From Lactobacillus isalae (GTDB lineage: Bacteria; Bacillota; Bacilli; Lactobacillales; Lactobacillaceae), in the NCBI RefSeq assembly GCF_947539375.1, contig NZ_OX443569.1, forward strand, positions 558,001-622,000: a stretch of DNA of 64,000 nucleotides, written 5' to 3'. How positions within the stretch are numbered: the stretch's first letter is position 1; each line of letters starts with the position of its first letter. The notes under the pieces are model-generated. The model ran no database searches and was not told where the DNA came from. It saw only the letters and a program-made list of their open reading frames with translations. Below, in pieces: positions 1 through 9,567 of the stretch. Both the position numbers and the translations under genes were made by a program.

Positions 1-304
1 TTACGCAAATTTCAGTTTTTGGATCATATTTCACGTCAAGACTGCGTTCAAGGTATTTACTAATTGCGTCTAATAATTCTGGTTTACCAGCTTGTGGAGC
101 ATAGTGAGAATCGTTAGCTTCAATATCAGCAATAGCTGCATTTTTAACATGGTCTGGCGTGTTTAAATCAGGTTCGCCAATAGTTAACTTGATAATCCCT
201 GGAATTTGAGAAGCTTTTTCATCAAAAGCTCTAATTTTTGATGGTCCTAGAGAATTTAATCGTGTATTTTTTGTAAGTGATAAGTCATTTGCTAATTTCG
301 GCAT
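1..304 (-). CDS. Pyridoxal-phosphate aminotransferase, class I/II (N-terminal part, runs off the window)
   Basis: About 101 N-terminal residues are visible, starting at an ATG (complement of 302-304) with a strong GGAGGG ribosome binding site. The residues TIGEPDLNTPDH followed by HYAPQAGKPELLDAI are typical of the N-terminal arm and small domain of fold-type I class I/II aminotransferases (aspartate or N-acetyl-diaminopimelate aminotransferase type). The catalytic lysine lies outside the window, so substrate cannot be assigned. It is divergent from msrB. The family call is firm; the exact substrate is not. Confidence 0.85.
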   Translation of the reverse strand, partial: MPKLANDLSLTKNTRLNSLGPSKIRAFDEKASQIPGIIKLTIGEPDLNTPDHVKNAAIADIEANDSHYAPQAGKPELLDAISKYLERSLDVKYDPKTEICV

Positions 305-408
305 AATAAATCCCTCCGCTAATATTATAGATTATTGTATAGAAACAAAAATCATGAAACAACATTTTTCTACTAAAATTTGATATGTTTAAAACAGAAG
401 GTGAAAAA

Positions 409-840
409 ATGTTTAATAAAGAAGAAGCACTTAAGAAATTAAATTCGGAGCAATATGAAGTCACACAACATGCGGCCACTGAATATCCTTTTACTGGAAA
501 GTATGACAAATTTAATCAAAAAGGAATATATGTTGATGTGGTATCTGGTGAGCCATTGTTTTCAAGTGAGGATAAGTATGATGCTGGTTGTGGCTGGCCA
601 AGTTTTACTAAGCCGATCGAAAAGCTTGTTTATCACCGAGATCAATCTCATGGGATGGAGCGAACTGAAGTAAAGAGCCCAGTAGCTGATTCTCATTTAG
701 GTCATGTTTTTACAGATGGTCCCGTTGATCAAGGCGGATTAAGATATTGTATTAATTCTGCTGCGTTAAAGTTCATTCCATATGATAAGCTAGAGGAGGA
801 AGGTTATGAAGAGTATAAGAAGTTATTCAAAGGACGATAA
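409..840 (+). CDS. msrB: Peptide-methionine (R)-S-oxide reductase MsrB
   Basis: Reduces the R epimer of methionine sulfoxide in oxidised proteins in the cytoplasm. The 143-residue protein has CGWPSF at 61-66, SHLGHVF at 95-101 and the catalytic RYCINS with Cys114. The CxxC pairs that hold zinc in many MsrB proteins are absent (GEPLFSS replaces CGAPLFSS at about 47-53), so this is a zinc-less form. I chose the ATG at 409 rather than the in-frame ATG at 385, because AGAAGGTG lies 7-14 bases before it and the protein homology begins there. The stop is two bases before the next gene, so the two are probably co-translated. Confidence 0.95.
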   Translation: MFNKEEALKKLNSEQYEVTQHAATEYPFTGKYDKFNQKGIYVDVVSGEPLFSSEDKYDAGCGWPSFTKPIEKLVYHRDQSHGMERTEVKSPVADSHLGHVFTDGPVDQGGLRYCINSAALKFIPYDKLEEEGYEEYKKLFKGR

Positions 841-842
841 AA

Positions 843-1601
843 ATGAATTTTGAAGAAGAACTTTATAATTTAGATGTACCTGAAGAACATATTCCAGAAT
901 TATTGAAATTTGGAAAGAATAATCCTGAATTTTTAACTAAGGCAATTAAGGCTGAAGGAAATGCTAAAAAGTATAGTGTTGCTCAAACTAAGATGGAACC
1001 CAATGATTTAATTAATAATCAGATTGCTTTTTTGGGTAGTTCAGTGACCTATGGTGCTGGTGCTTTAGGTGAGTCTTTTGTTGATTATTTAAGTAAAAAA
1101 GATAATATTTGCGCTTTTAAAGATGCGGTCTCAGGGACAACATTAGTTGATAATGGTTCTGATTCATACATTGGTCGTTTAGGAAGATTACCAGTTTTAG
1201 AAAAATTAACAGCATTTGTCCTGCAGCTTTCGACTAATGATGCAGTTAAAGGAGAAGAGAAGCTGGGTGAAATTGCACAAGATGATAATTTTGATACGCA
1301 AACAGTCACTGGTGCAATTGAATATATTTTAAATTATGTAAAGCAAAACTGGAATTGTCCTGTTCTAATCTTTAGTAATCCAAAATTTGATTCTGATTTT
1401 TATGGTCAAATGGTTGAGAGGGTTAAAGAATTACAAAGTAAATGGGGCTTTGATTTTCTTAATATGTGGGATGATGATTCTTTTAATTATAGTGAAAAGG
1501 ACAGAGAACTTTATATGCTTGATCCGATTCATCCAACACGTGCTGGCTATAAATTAAGCTGGCTACCAGTGGTTGAAAAAGAATTATTAGAGATAAAATA
1601 A
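843..1601 (+). CDS. SGNH/GDSL-family hydrolase
   Basis: A 252-residue cytoplasmic hydrolase of the SGNH fold. Block I is FLGSSVTYG with nucleophile Ser67 (GSS in place of GDS), block III is LSTNDA with Asn132, and block V is DPIHPTRAGY with Asp227 and His230, so the full catalytic set is present. There is no signal peptide. About 60 N-terminal residues before block I are specific to this subgroup. It follows msrB with a two-base gap. Substrate is unknown; related proteins act as esterases or acylhydrolases on small esters or carbohydrate esters. Confidence 0.85.
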   Translation: MNFEEELYNLDVPEEHIPELLKFGKNNPEFLTKAIKAEGNAKKYSVAQTKMEPNDLINNQIAFLGSSVTYGAGALGESFVDYLSKKDNICAFKDAVSGTTLVDNGSDSYIGRLGRLPVLEKLTAFVLQLSTNDAVKGEEKLGEIAQDDNFDTQTVTGAIEYILNYVKQNWNCPVLIFSNPKFDSDFYGQMVERVKELQSKWGFDFLNMWDDDSFNYSEKDRELYMLDPIHPTRAGYKLSWLPVVEKELLEIK

Positions 1602-1631
1602 TAGTAAATATTAAGTAAATAATTTAAGCTG

Positions 1632-1675
1632 AATAGTGAATTGATTATGGTCTAAATAATTGATTCGCTATTTTT
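1632..1675 (+). terminator. Rho-independent terminator of msrB-SGNH unit
   Basis: AATAGTGAATTGATTAT pairs with a right arm ending in CGCTATTTTT, giving about 17 pairs including G-U pairs, followed by a T run. Confidence 0.75.
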
Positions 1676-1742
1676 CGATATATAGTGAAAAAGGCCGGAA
1701 ATAATCCATAATTATTCGAATTTAGAAAGAAGTGCTAATAAA

Positions 1743-2297
1743 ATGAAAGACGTTAAATCCCTTGATAACACTAAAGAATCGCCCTATGATACAGCTATCT
1801 TTGCTGGCGGATGTTTCTGGTGCATGGTAGAGCCTTTCGATACTTATCCAGGCATTGTCAGTGTTGTCTCTGGCTATACTAGCGGTCATGTTGAAAACCC
1901 TAGCTATGAAGAAGTCTGTACTGGGACAACAGGTCATGTTGAAGCTGTAGAGATAACATTTGATCCTAAAATCATTTCATATAAGAAACTAGTTGATATT
2001 TATTGGCAAGTGACTGATCCAACAGATGCAATGGGACAATTCCAAGATCGAGGAAGTCAATATCAACCAATTATTTTCTATAATTCTCCTAAACAAAAAG
2101 AAATTGCTGAAGAATCTAAAATGCAGCTTGAGCAATCTGGTAAATTTGATGAACCGATTGTGACAAAGATTGAACCTGCCAGCACTTTTTATCCCGCAGA
2201 AGACTATCATCAAGATTTCTATAAAAAGAATCCATTACGTTATCAAATTGAAGAAGCCGGCGGAAGAGCCAAATTTATTGAAAAACACTGGAAATAA
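1743..2297 (+). CDS. msrA: Peptide-methionine (S)-S-oxide reductase MsrA
   Basis: Reduces the S epimer of methionine sulfoxide and so complements MsrB encoded 0.9 kb upstream. The 184-residue protein has the diagnostic GCFWC at 23-27 with catalytic Cys24, then [21 protein letters not shown] and the [10 protein letters not shown] segment. An AGAAAGAAG ribosome binding site precedes the ATG. It forms its own transcription unit after the terminator at 1632-1675. Having both stereospecific reductases close together is common in lactobacilli, where they protect against oxidative damage. Confidence 0.96.
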   Translation: MKDVKSLDNTKESPYDTAIFAGGCFWCMVEPFDTYPGIVSVVSGYTSGHVENPSYEEVCTGTTGHVEAVEITFDPKIISYKKLVDIYWQVTDPTDAMGQFQDRGSQYQPIIFYNSPKQKEIAEESKMQLEQSGKFDEPIVTKIEPASTFYPAEDYHQDFYKKNPLRYQIEEAGGRAKFIEKHWK

Positions 2298-2391
2298 TAA
2301 TCATAACCATTAGAATTAGCTTTCTTTTTTGATAATGATTGTTAGAATAGATAGTGCAAAAGATTATTTGATATAAAAAAGGAAAATCAAG

Positions 2392-3270
2392 ATGAGTCAA
2401 TTAGAAAAGCTGTCTCGCAGACACTATCTAATTTCCAAATTATCTGCTGCATTCCTTTATGCCTTAGCTGTTGCTGTGGCCCTGAACTTTTTCTGGGGAC
2501 CTGGTAAGATTTATGCTTCTGGTATTACGGGATTTGCGCAAATTATTCAATCAGTGTCTGAACGATTCATGCCATTTACCTTATCGACCTCGGTGATGTA
2601 CTTTGTTTTGAATATCCCTCTTTTTGTTTTGGGATGGTGCAAAATTGGACATCGCTTTACAATTTTTACAATTATTGCGGTTTTACTTGGATCAATTATG
2701 ATGCGGGTAATTGCACCAATTAAAATTACCTATGATCCGATCATTTGTGCTTTATTTGGTGGCGTAATTAATGGGGTCGGAACGGGAATTGCCTTGAAAT
2801 CAGGAATTTCTACAGGTGGTTTAGACGTTCTAGGCATTATTTTAAGAAAAAAGACTGGTAAAAGTTTTGGTCAAATTAATATTTTCTTTAATTTGATCAT
2901 TGTTATCTGTGCTGGATTTGTATTTGGCTGGACGAGAGCTTTATATACTGCTTTAAACATTTTTGTTAATGGTAGAGTAATTGACGCTGTTTATACTCAG
3001 CATCAAAAAATGCAGGTATTTATTGTCACTGAACATCCTAAACATATTATTGAAGGTATTCAGCGTAAAATGCATCGTGGTATCACGATCTTCCATGATG
3101 TTGAAGGTGCATATAGCCATACAGAAAAAACTGTGTTGATGACGATTATTGACCGCTATGATATGTTCGATATCTATAATATTGTTATTCAATCTGATCC
3201 TTATGCCTTTATGAGTGTAAGTGAAGTTGATAAAGTATATGGACGCTTCAAAGAACAGAAACCAGTTTAA
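2392..3270 (+). CDS. YitT family membrane protein (DUF161 plus DUF2179)
   Basis: A 292-residue integral membrane protein. Hydrophobic segments are seen at about 20-40, 60-80, 88-105, 118-135 and 160-180, with the repeated glycine-rich GVGTGIALKSGISTGGLDVLG typical of YitT proteins. A soluble C-terminal DUF2179 domain follows (about 205-285, QVFIVTEHPKHIIEGIQRKMHRGIT). A GGAAAATC ribosome binding site precedes the ATG. The family is widespread and has multiple paralogs in Firmicutes, but its molecular function is not established. Confidence 0.85.
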   Translation: MSQLEKLSRRHYLISKLSAAFLYALAVAVALNFFWGPGKIYASGITGFAQIIQSVSERFMPFTLSTSVMYFVLNIPLFVLGWCKIGHRFTIFTIIAVLLGSIMMRVIAPIKITYDPIICALFGGVINGVGTGIALKSGISTGGLDVLGIILRKKTGKSFGQINIFFNLIIVICAGFVFGWTRALYTALNIFVNGRVIDAVYTQHQKMQVFIVTEHPKHIIEGIQRKMHRGITIFHDVEGAYSHTEKTVLMTIIDRYDMFDIYNIVIQSDPYAFMSVSEVDKVYGRFKEQKPV

Positions 3271-3281
3271 TAGTGTAAGTG

Positions 3282-3320
3282 AAAAGGCTTAATCTACATG
3301 AGTTGTAGGTTAAGCCTTTT
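3282..3320. terminator. Hairpin between convergent genes, probable terminator
   Basis: AAAAGGCTTAA and TTAAGCCTTTT pair, with an inner CTACA/TGTAG extension, about 17 pairs in all. T runs of four on both strands make it usable in either direction. Confidence 0.65.
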
Positions 3321-3352
3321 AAATTGTGATTTTACGTAAGAACTTTTTGACG

Positions 3353-3391
3353 AAAAAAAAGTTACAATCCATTTCAAAATAGATTGTAACT
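3353..3391 (-). terminator. Rho-independent terminator of the DUF299 gene
   Basis: On the minus strand AGTTACAATC and GATTGTAACT form a 10-bp stem followed directly by eight T residues (A run at 3353-3360 on the plus strand). Confidence 0.85.
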
Positions 3392-3428
3392 TTGGCGTTA
3401 TAACAATATTCTTACAGATTATTTCAGT

Positions 3429-4271
3429 CTATTTAGCATAGTCATCGATGCCGAGGTGTTCCATAATTAAAGCAGCAGTTTCTTCAATTGAGCGGTGAGC
3501 AACGTTAATTACGTAACAGCCAAGTTTCTTGTAAAGCTTATTTGCAGCCTCAAGTTCCGCATTGATTGAATCCATATTTGAGTAAGTGGTATCAGGGTTC
3601 AAGCCATAGGCAATCATTCTTTGACGTCTAATTTCATTTAAAACAGATGGATCGTTGGTCAAACCAATGATCTTTTTAGGATTAACTTTATAAATTTCAT
3701 CTGGAATATGAGTTTGAGGAACAAGTGGCAAGTTTGCTACCTTCAAGTTCTTGTTAGCAAGGAATAATGACAGAGGGGTTTTAGAAGTTCTTGAAACTCC
3801 AAGCAAAACAACGTCTGCTTCTAAGAAACCTTTTGGATCTTTTCCATCATCGTACATTACAGCGAATTCCATTGCAGAAATTCTGTCGAAGTAATTTTGA
3901 CCCATGTGGTGAACGGCACCAATCTCATGCTTAGGTTCTTCGCCAGTTAAGGCGTGAATGTTTTCAATTACTCCAGAAAGTAAATCTACATATTTCATAT
4001 TGTGTTCACGCGCAAATTTAATGACAGCTAATTGCTCATCTTCATGAATTAGCGTAAAAGCAATTAGCACGTTCTCAAACTCTGTGATTTCGTCGAAAAC
4101 TTTTTCTAGCTTTTCGCGACTAGTAATAAATGGATAGCGACGGTAGTTAAATTTAACATCTGGATATTGAACCGCACCAGCTTGAACCATATTAAAAGCA
4201 GTATCTCCTACAGAATCGGAAATAATAATTAAGTTAACGATTTTTTGATTTTCTTTCTTTTCTTCAGTCAT
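3429..4271 (-). CDS. DUF299 kinase/pyrophosphorylase (pyruvate, phosphate dikinase regulatory protein family)
   Basis: Members of this family phosphorylate and dephosphorylate a partner of the PEP-synthase/PPDK type, using ADP and phosphate. The 280-residue protein starts with the typical IISDSVGDTAFNMVQA and carries the P-loop-like GVSRTSKT at 158-165, followed by PLSLFLANK. The length matches the family. It is transcribed alone and divergently from rpsU. No ppdK or ppsA is near it, so the partner in this genome is not visible. The family is certain; the biological target is inference. Confidence 0.88.
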   Translation of the reverse strand: MTEEKKENQKIVNLIIISDSVGDTAFNMVQAGAVQYPDVKFNYRRYPFITSREKLEKVFDEITEFENVLIAFTLIHEDEQLAVIKFAREHNMKYVDLLSGVIENIHALTGEEPKHEIGAVHHMGQNYFDRISAMEFAVMYDDGKDPKGFLEADVVLLGVSRTSKTPLSLFLANKNLKVANLPLVPQTHIPDEIYKVNPKKIIGLTNDPSVLNEIRRQRMIAYGLNPDTTYSNMDSINAELEAANKLYKKLGCYVINVAHRSIEETAALIMEHLGIDDYAK

Positions 4272-4335
4272 ATATCTTCACCTCATTATTTATCTAAATT
4301 ATACCAAAATAAGTAAGAAAAATGTTAATCGACTA

Positions 4336-4364
4336 TTGACCGACTTTTCTCGTTTAGCTATAAT
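4336..4364 (+). promoter_or_regulatory. SigA-type promoter of rpsU with leader hairpin
   Basis: TTGACC (4336-4341), a 17-base spacer and a perfect TATAAT (4359-4364). The short leader holds a hairpin, TGGCACA/TGTGCCA (4380-4399), just upstream of the GGAAGGAGGG ribosome binding site. Confidence 0.85.
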
Positions 4365-4422
4365 TTAACTATATTGTTGTGGCACATATTTGTGTGCCAA
4401 GAAATGGAAGGAGGGATCTCAC

Positions 4423-4599
4423 ATGGCTAAGACAATCGTTCACGAAAACGAGTCTATTGATGATGCTCTTCGTCGTTTCAAACGTTCCGTTTCTAGAAGT
4501 GGTACCTTGCAAGAATACCGCAAGCGTGAATTCTACGAAAAACCAAGCGTTAAGAGAAAGTTAAAATCCGAAGCTGCTCGTAAGCGTAGACATTATTAA
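4423..4599 (+). CDS. rpsU: 30S ribosomal protein S21
   Basis: A 58-residue, very basic protein, [19 protein letters not shown] at the start and [15 protein letters not shown] at the end, the standard S21 pattern. S21 takes part in start-site selection on the 30S subunit. I chose the ATG at 4423 because an extended GGAAGGAGGG lies at 4405-4414. The longer in-frame reading from 4390 would place this site inside the gene. It is a single-gene unit with its own strong promoter and terminator, detached from dnaG-rpoD, which lie 7 kb downstream. Confidence 0.97.
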   Translation: MAKTIVHENESIDDALRRFKRSVSRSGTLQEYRKREFYEKPSVKRKLKSEAARKRRHY

Positions 4600-4606
4600 T
4601 ATAAAG

Positions 4607-4647
4607 AAAGCTCCTGGTAGAAATTCAATCTATCAAGAGCTTTTTTT
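4607..4647 (+). terminator. Rho-independent terminator of rpsU
   Basis: AAAGCTC and GAGCTTT with an inner TGGTAGA/TCTATCA stem, then seven T residues. Confidence 0.88.
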
Positions 4648-4702
4648 GTATAAAAAGTTTAAAATAGATTATGTAAGTTTTGATTAAAGAGGAGAAAAAT
4701 AA

Positions 4703-5146
4703 ATGTCACTAAATGATACTTTAATGCAAGATATGAAAGCAGCTATGAAGGCAAAGGATAAGGAAGCTTTGACAACTATTCGTTCTCTTAAGGCTGCAGT
4801 AATGAACTATAAAATTAAAGTAGGTCATGACTTAACTGACGATGATGAGTTGACAGTTTTGTCTAGTGCGCTTAAACAACGTAAAGAATCTTTAGAAGAA
4901 TTTACTAAGGCAGGTAGAGACGATTTAATTAACCAAACTAAAGAGGAAATGGAATTAATTGAAAAGTACATGCCAAAACAAATGTCTAAAGAAGAACTTG
5001 AACAAACTGTTGACGAAACAATTAAAGAAGTAAGTGCAAGTTCTAAGAAGGACTTTGGTAAAGTTATGCAAGCTTTAATGCCAAAAATTAAAGGTAAGGC
5101 TGATGGTAAAGCAGCATCTTCAATTGTTGGTAAAAAGCTTAACTAA
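4703..5146 (+). CDS. yqeY: GatB/YqeY domain protein
   Basis: A 147-residue, largely helical protein (MSLNDTLMQDMKAAMKAKDK, then TIRSLKAAVMNYKI and YMPKQMSKEELE) matching the free-standing YqeY family. It resembles the C-terminal tRNA-binding part of GatB. An AGAGGAG ribosome binding site is present. In Firmicutes it commonly lies between rpsU and phoH, as here. Its role is presumed to be in tRNA-linked metabolism; no enzyme activity can be read from the sequence. Confidence 0.92.
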   Translation: MSLNDTLMQDMKAAMKAKDKEALTTIRSLKAAVMNYKIKVGHDLTDDDELTVLSSALKQRKESLEEFTKAGRDDLINQTKEEMELIEKYMPKQMSKEELEQTVDETIKEVSASSKKDFGKVMQALMPKIKGKADGKAASSIVGKKLN

Positions 5147-5176
5147 TAGCTTTTATAAACGGAGGATTAATTTTAA

Positions 5177-6136
5177 GTGGGACAAACTATAGAAGCAACA
5201 TTTACACCAACTAAACCTGAAACAATCATGAATTTAGTTGGAATTAACGATGCAAATTTGCGTTTAATTGAAGAATCTTACGATGTACAAGTGACTGATA
5301 CTGGTAGCGAAATTGAAGTAACCGGAGAAGAAAGCCTTGTTAAAAAAATTATGCAAATTTTTACTGCTTTAGATAAGGTTGTTACCCGGGGAGTTACCAT
5401 TACCGCAACTGACGTTGTTAGTGCAATCAAAATGGCTGACAAAGGGACTTTAGAGTTCTTTGGTGAACTATATAATAAAATTTTGATTAGGGATGCTAAA
5501 GGTCGGCCTGTTCGCGTTAAAAATATGGGACAAAAGCGTTATATTGAAGCAATTCAAAAGTATGACGTTGTTTTTGGAATTGGACCAGCTGGTACAGGAA
5601 AGACTTTCTTAGCAGTAGTAATGGCAATTGCAGCTTTTAAAAAGGGTGAAGTATCACGTATTATTTTAACTAGACCAGCTGTTGAAGCAGGAGAGTCGTT
5701 AGGATTTCTTCCGGGAGACTTAAAAGAAAAAGTTGATCCTTATTTAAGACCGATTTATGATTCTTTGTATGCAATTTTAGGGGTAGAACCAACAAATCGT
5801 TTAATGGAACGAGGTGTGATTGAAGTTGCTCCACTTGCATATATGCGTGGTAGAACTTTAGATGACGCTTTTGTAATTCTTGACGAAGCGCAGAATACAA
5901 CACAAGCTCAAATGAAGATGTTCTTAACTAGATTAGGTTTTAATTCGAAGATGGTAGTTAATGGTGACCAAACTCAAATTGACCTACCTGGGAAAGCGAA
6001 GAGCGGGTTATTACAAGCTGAACATATTCTTTCTAATATTGAACAAGTAAAATTCATTAATTTTACTTTTAATGATGTTGTTCGTCACCCAGTAGTAGCC
6101 AAAATTGTTAGAGCTTATGAAGAAGAGGGACACTAA
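5177..6136 (+). CDS. phoH: PhoH family ATPase
   Basis: A 319-residue cytoplasmic P-loop ATPase. An N-terminal KH-like part (about 15-75) precedes the PhoH domain with Walker A GPAGTGKT at 136-143 and Walker B FVILDEAQN at about 232-240. It starts at GTG (5177) with GGAGG at 5161-5165. It is the first gene of a tight run phoH-ybeY-era-recO, with three bases to ybeY. PhoH-like proteins are linked to RNA metabolism, and neighbouring ybeY and era support a role around ribosomal RNA. Confidence 0.93.
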   Translation: MGQTIEATFTPTKPETIMNLVGINDANLRLIEESYDVQVTDTGSEIEVTGEESLVKKIMQIFTALDKVVTRGVTITATDVVSAIKMADKGTLEFFGELYNKILIRDAKGRPVRVKNMGQKRYIEAIQKYDVVFGIGPAGTGKTFLAVVMAIAAFKKGEVSRIILTRPAVEAGESLGFLPGDLKEKVDPYLRPIYDSLYAILGVEPTNRLMERGVIEVAPLAYMRGRTLDDAFVILDEAQNTTQAQMKMFLTRLGFNSKMVVNGDQTQIDLPGKAKSGLLQAEHILSNIEQVKFINFTFNDVVRHPVVAKIVRAYEEEGH

Positions 6137-6139
6137 AAG

Positions 6140-6667
6140 TTGAATAATTTAGACATTTCTTTTAATGATGAAGTCGATTTCCTAAAAGAAGGCGATAAAG
6201 ATTGGATTCCTTGGATTAGCAAGCTACTTTTATCAGCCAAAAAGGAAATTAATAAAGAAAATGCTCAAGAGATGAGTATTAATTTTGTTTCTTCTGAGAA
6301 AATCCATGAAATTAATAAGAAGTATCGTGGAAAAGACCGTCCGACTGATGTGATTTCTTTTGCAATTGAAGATGGCTTAGATGAAGATTTCATGGCTGCT
6401 TTTAATGATGATCCGGATTTTGTAGAAGATATCGGTGATTTATTTCTTTGCCCAGAAGTGATAAAAAGACATAGTGTAGAGTATGAAACTGGATTTAATC
6501 GTGAGTTTGGATATACACTAGTTCATGGATACCTTCATTTAAATGGCTTTGATCATATCGAGGATGATGAAGCTAAAGTAATGTTTGGTATCCAAGGAAA
6601 AGTTTTACGTGAATATGGTCTTCCGCTTCATCCCGATCAGGAAAATCACGGAAAGCAAATTCACTAA
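6140..6667 (+). CDS. ybeY: rRNA maturation endoribonuclease YbeY
   Basis: A zinc-dependent RNase acting in 16S rRNA 3-prime end maturation and ribosome quality control. The 175-residue protein has the signature [11 protein letters not shown] with zinc ligands His129, His133 and His139, plus the conserved [14 protein letters not shown]. It starts at TTG (6140), three bases after phoH; the GAGGG near 6126-6130 serves as the ribosome binding site. It is probably translated from the phoH transcript. Confidence 0.95.
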   Translation: MNNLDISFNDEVDFLKEGDKDWIPWISKLLLSAKKEINKENAQEMSINFVSSEKIHEINKKYRGKDRPTDVISFAIEDGLDEDFMAAFNDDPDFVEDIGDLFLCPEVIKRHSVEYETGFNREFGYTLVHGYLHLNGFDHIEDDEAKVMFGIQGKVLREYGLPLHPDQENHGKQIH

Positions 6668-6690
6668 AACTTAAACAAAAGGATGTAACA

Positions 6691-7602
6691 ATGATGGATG
6701 AGAAAAAAGACTATAAGTCAGGTTTTGTAGCTTTAATTGGTAGACCAAATGTTGGTAAGTCGACTTTATTAAATTTTTTAGTAGGCCAAAAGGTGGCAAT
6801 TATGTCACCACAACCACAAACAACGAGAAATAAAATATCAGGTATTTATACTGATGACCAGGAACAAATTGTGTTTATTGACACTCCTGGAATTCATAAG
6901 CCTAAGAATAAATTAGATGACTTTATGGATAAGTCGAGCTATTCAGCTTTGGATGAAGTTGACGTTGTTTTATTCATGGTTGAACCTGAACCAGCAGGTA
7001 AGGGAGACCAATATATTGCCGAACTTCTTAAAAAAATTAAAAAACCTGTATTTTTAGTGATAAATAAGATTGATAAAGTCCACCCAGATAAGTTATTATC
7101 TATTATAGATTCGTATAAGAATCTAGGCGATTTTGCTGAAATTGTTCCAATCTCTGCTTCTCAAGGAAATAATGTTTCCGAATTGATTAAAACAATTGCC
7201 AAGTATTTGCCTGAAGGTCCGCAATTTTATGATGCAGACCAATTGACTGATCGTCCAGAATATTTTATTGTGGCTGAATTAATTCGCGAGCAGGTTTTGA
7301 AGCTCACCCATGAAGAAGTCCCACATGCAACGGCCGTGGTAGTTGACCGGATGCGGGATCATGAAGGTGGCAAGCTTCAAATTGAGGCTACAATTTATGT
7401 TGAACGTCCAGGTCAAAAGGGCATTATTATTGGTAAAAAAGGTCAAATGTTGAAGCAGATTGGAATTGCTGCACGTCAAGAAATCGAAGCTTTATTAGGC
7501 GAAAAAGTTAATTTACGTCTATGGGTTAAGGTTCAAAAGAATTGGCGGTCTGATCCTGCCTTTCTTAAGTCTATTGGCTACAATGCCAAGGAATTAAGAT
7601 AG
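6691..7602 (+). CDS. era: GTPase Era
   Basis: An essential GTPase that binds the 16S rRNA 3-prime end and aids 30S assembly. The 303-residue protein has G1 GRPNVGKS at 17-24, the TTR switch ([12 protein letters not shown]), G3 DTPG and G4 NKID, and a C-terminal KH domain with the [18 protein letters not shown] loop. AAAGGATG precedes two consecutive ATG codons at 6691 and 6694; either may be used. The cdd and dgk genes often found between ybeY and era are absent. Confidence 0.97.
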   Translation: MMDEKKDYKSGFVALIGRPNVGKSTLLNFLVGQKVAIMSPQPQTTRNKISGIYTDDQEQIVFIDTPGIHKPKNKLDDFMDKSSYSALDEVDVVLFMVEPEPAGKGDQYIAELLKKIKKPVFLVINKIDKVHPDKLLSIIDSYKNLGDFAEIVPISASQGNNVSELIKTIAKYLPEGPQFYDADQLTDRPEYFIVAELIREQVLKLTHEEVPHATAVVVDRMRDHEGGKLQIEATIYVERPGQKGIIIGKKGQMLKQIGIAARQEIEALLGEKVNLRLWVKVQKNWRSDPAFLKSIGYNAKELR

Positions 7603-8355
7603 ATGGTACGTGAACTTTGTGAAGTTCAAGGATTAATTTTTAAAAGAAAAAAATATAAAGAAGCTGATGTACTAACCAAGATCATGACAAGAGATCATGG
7701 TATTTTTACAATAGATGTCCGAGGAGCACTGAGACCAAAGTCCAGATTAGGAGCTGCAACCCTTAACTTCTCTTACGGAAAGTATATTGTAAATACAAAT
7801 TGGAAGGGAATCAGTACGCTGCGGACTTTCAAGGATGTAAAGCAGCTGGACCAATTGTATTTAGATTTAACTAAGAATGCGTATTCGAGCTATGTTTTAG
7901 ACTTACTTGACCATGCTTTTGTTGAATATAAAGATATTGGAAGCTTTTATGATTTACTTATGAAGGCGTTGCTGAAGATAAATTCTGGAGAAGATGCGGC
8001 AATTATTACCCAAATGGTGCAATTGAAGTTGCTTAATGCATATGGAGTAGCACCGCAGTTAGAACGATGTCTAATTTGCGGAAAAGTGCAAGGTGTATTT
8101 GACTACTCGCTGGAATTAGGTGGAATTATTTGTAGTGATCACTTTAATAGTGTCAGTCAAAGGATGCATCGAGATCCTAAAGTAGTTGCCTTGATACGTA
8201 CTTTAGCTTTAATTGATATTGATCGTTTAGGAAAAGTAAAGATTAATCCACAATTAAAAAAGAACTCTGGCAAGGTGATCGACCGGATGTACGCTAACTA
8301 TTTAGATCTTAATTTAAAAACTAAAAAATTTCTTGATGAATTGGCGCTTTTTTAG
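7603..8355 (+). CDS. recO: DNA repair protein RecO
   Basis: A RecFOR pathway mediator that helps load RecA on SSB-coated single-stranded DNA. The 250-residue protein begins with an OB-fold ([21 protein letters not shown]). A helical domain carries a partial zinc site, CLICG (Cys156, Cys159) and Cys177 in GGIICSDH. The ATG directly follows the era stop with no gap, so translation is coupled. The unit ends at the terminator 8377-8412. Confidence 0.95.
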   Translation: MVRELCEVQGLIFKRKKYKEADVLTKIMTRDHGIFTIDVRGALRPKSRLGAATLNFSYGKYIVNTNWKGISTLRTFKDVKQLDQLYLDLTKNAYSSYVLDLLDHAFVEYKDIGSFYDLLMKALLKINSGEDAAIITQMVQLKLLNAYGVAPQLERCLICGKVQGVFDYSLELGGIICSDHFNSVSQRMHRDPKVVALIRTLALIDIDRLGKVKINPQLKKNSGKVIDRMYANYLDLNLKTKKFLDELALF

Positions 8356-8376
8356 CTGTTGACTTTTTATATTCGT

Positions 8377-8412
8377 TTAAAGACTAGTGAGTTTTCTTAC
8401 TAGTCTTTTTTT
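8377..8412 (+). terminator. Rho-independent terminator after recO
   Basis: AAAGACTAGTGAG pairs with CTTACTAGTCTTT, followed by eight T residues. Confidence 0.92.
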
Positions 8413-8450
8413 TGAAAAGATGATAAAATAGAAGCGTATTTTGACAGCTA

Positions 8451-8622
8451 TAAAGGAATAGAAAAGTACCAACACAGCGAGTGCAAGATGGTGGAAGTGC
8501 ATTTTGGGAAAAGGCACCTTTTAGTCAAAGTTGTTAATTAAGGGCAGGAAGAATATTTTCCTGAATTAGGGTGGAACCGCGAAGTAAATCGTCCCTATGC
8601 AATTTTTGCATAGGCTTTTTTT
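8451..8622 (+). promoter_or_regulatory. Glycine T-box riboswitch controlling glyQS
   Basis: The conserved T-box AGGGTGGAACCGCG lies at 8568-8581, followed by a terminator hairpin, CCTATGCAA/TTGCATAGG (8594-8613), with a T run. Upstream, AGCGAG near 8477 and a stem I region are present. A plausible specifier codon is GGC at 8513-8515, a glycine codon followed by the usual purine, but this assignment was made by eye. Uncharged tRNA-Gly would stabilise the antiterminator and allow transcription of glyQS, which starts 28 bases downstream. Confidence 0.93.
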
Positions 8623-8649
8623 GTGCCTATGTTGTGAGGAGAGAGATAG

Positions 8650-9567
8650 ATGTCAGAAAAACTGAATATCCAGAATATGATTTTTAAATTGGAACAGTTC
8701 TGGGCCTCTAAAGGTTGTATGATTATGCCTTCATATGATGAACAAAAAGGTGCCGGGACAATGAGTCCATATACATTTTTACGTGCTGTTGGACCAGAAC
8801 CTTGGGCAGCTTGCTACGTTGAACCTTCAAGAAGACCTGCTGATGGTCGTTATGGTGATAACCCTAATCGTTTATACCAACACCATCAATTCCAAGTCGT
8901 TATTAAGCCTGCACCAAAGGATATTCAACAATATTACTTAGATAGTTTAAGAGTATTGGGTATTGAACCTCTTGAACATGATATTCGATTTGTTGAAGAT
9001 AACTGGGCTAATCCATCTATGGGATGTGCCGGTGTTGGTTGGGAAGTATGGCTTGACGGAATGGAAGTATCTCAATTTACTTACTTCCAAGTAGTTGGTG
9101 AACTTGATGTTAAACCAACAATGAGCGAAATCACATATGGTGTAGAACGTCTTGCTTCTTACATTCAAGATGTAAATTCAGTCTTTGATCTTGAATGGGG
9201 CGATGGTGTAAAATACCGTGATATCTTCAAGCAACCAGAATATGAACATTCTAAGTATGCTTTTGAAGAAAGTGATCAAGAACAATTACTTAAGTTCTTT
9301 GATACTTATGAAGCAACTGCTAAACGCTTATTAAGCCAAAATCTAATTCATCCAGCTTACGATTACATTTTGAAGTGTAGTCATACTTTTAACTTGCTTG
9401 ATGCACGTGGTGCAGTTTCTGTTACTGAAAGAGCAGGTTACTTATCAAGAATTAGAAACTTAGCTCACCTTGCTGCTAAGGGATTTGTTGAAGAACGTGA
9501 AAAACGTGGCTTCCCATTATTGAAACACCAAGAAGAAACTAAGAAAGCGGGGCAAAACAATGACTAA
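8650..9567 (+). CDS. glyQ: Glycine--tRNA ligase alpha subunit
   Basis: The 305-residue alpha subunit of the bacterial alpha2beta2 glycyl-tRNA synthetase, which holds the class II catalytic core. Conserved stretches include [35 protein letters not shown] and [21 protein letters not shown] precedes the ATG. Its last eight bases overlap glyS, as expected for subunits made in equal amounts. Expression is governed by the T-box leader. Confidence 0.98.
   Translation: MSEKLNIQNMIFKLEQFWASKGCMIMPSYDEQKGAGTMSPYTFLRAVGPEPWAACYVEPSRRPADGRYGDNPNRLYQHHQFQVVIKPAPKDIQQYYLDSLRVLGIEPLEHDIRFVEDNWANPSMGCAGVGWEVWLDGMEVSQFTYFQVVGELDVKPTMSEITYGVERLASYIQDVNSVFDLEWGDGVKYRDIFKQPEYEHSKYAFEESDQEQLLKFFDTYEATAKRLLSQNLIHPAYDYILKCSHTFNLLDARGAVSVTERAGYLSRIRNLAHLAAKGFVEEREKRGFPLLKHQEETKKAGQNND

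Noticed and set aside
285-509. Minus-strand 74-codon frame over the start of msrB
   Set aside because: Overlaps two well-supported genes and their divergent ribosome binding sites; no family pattern.
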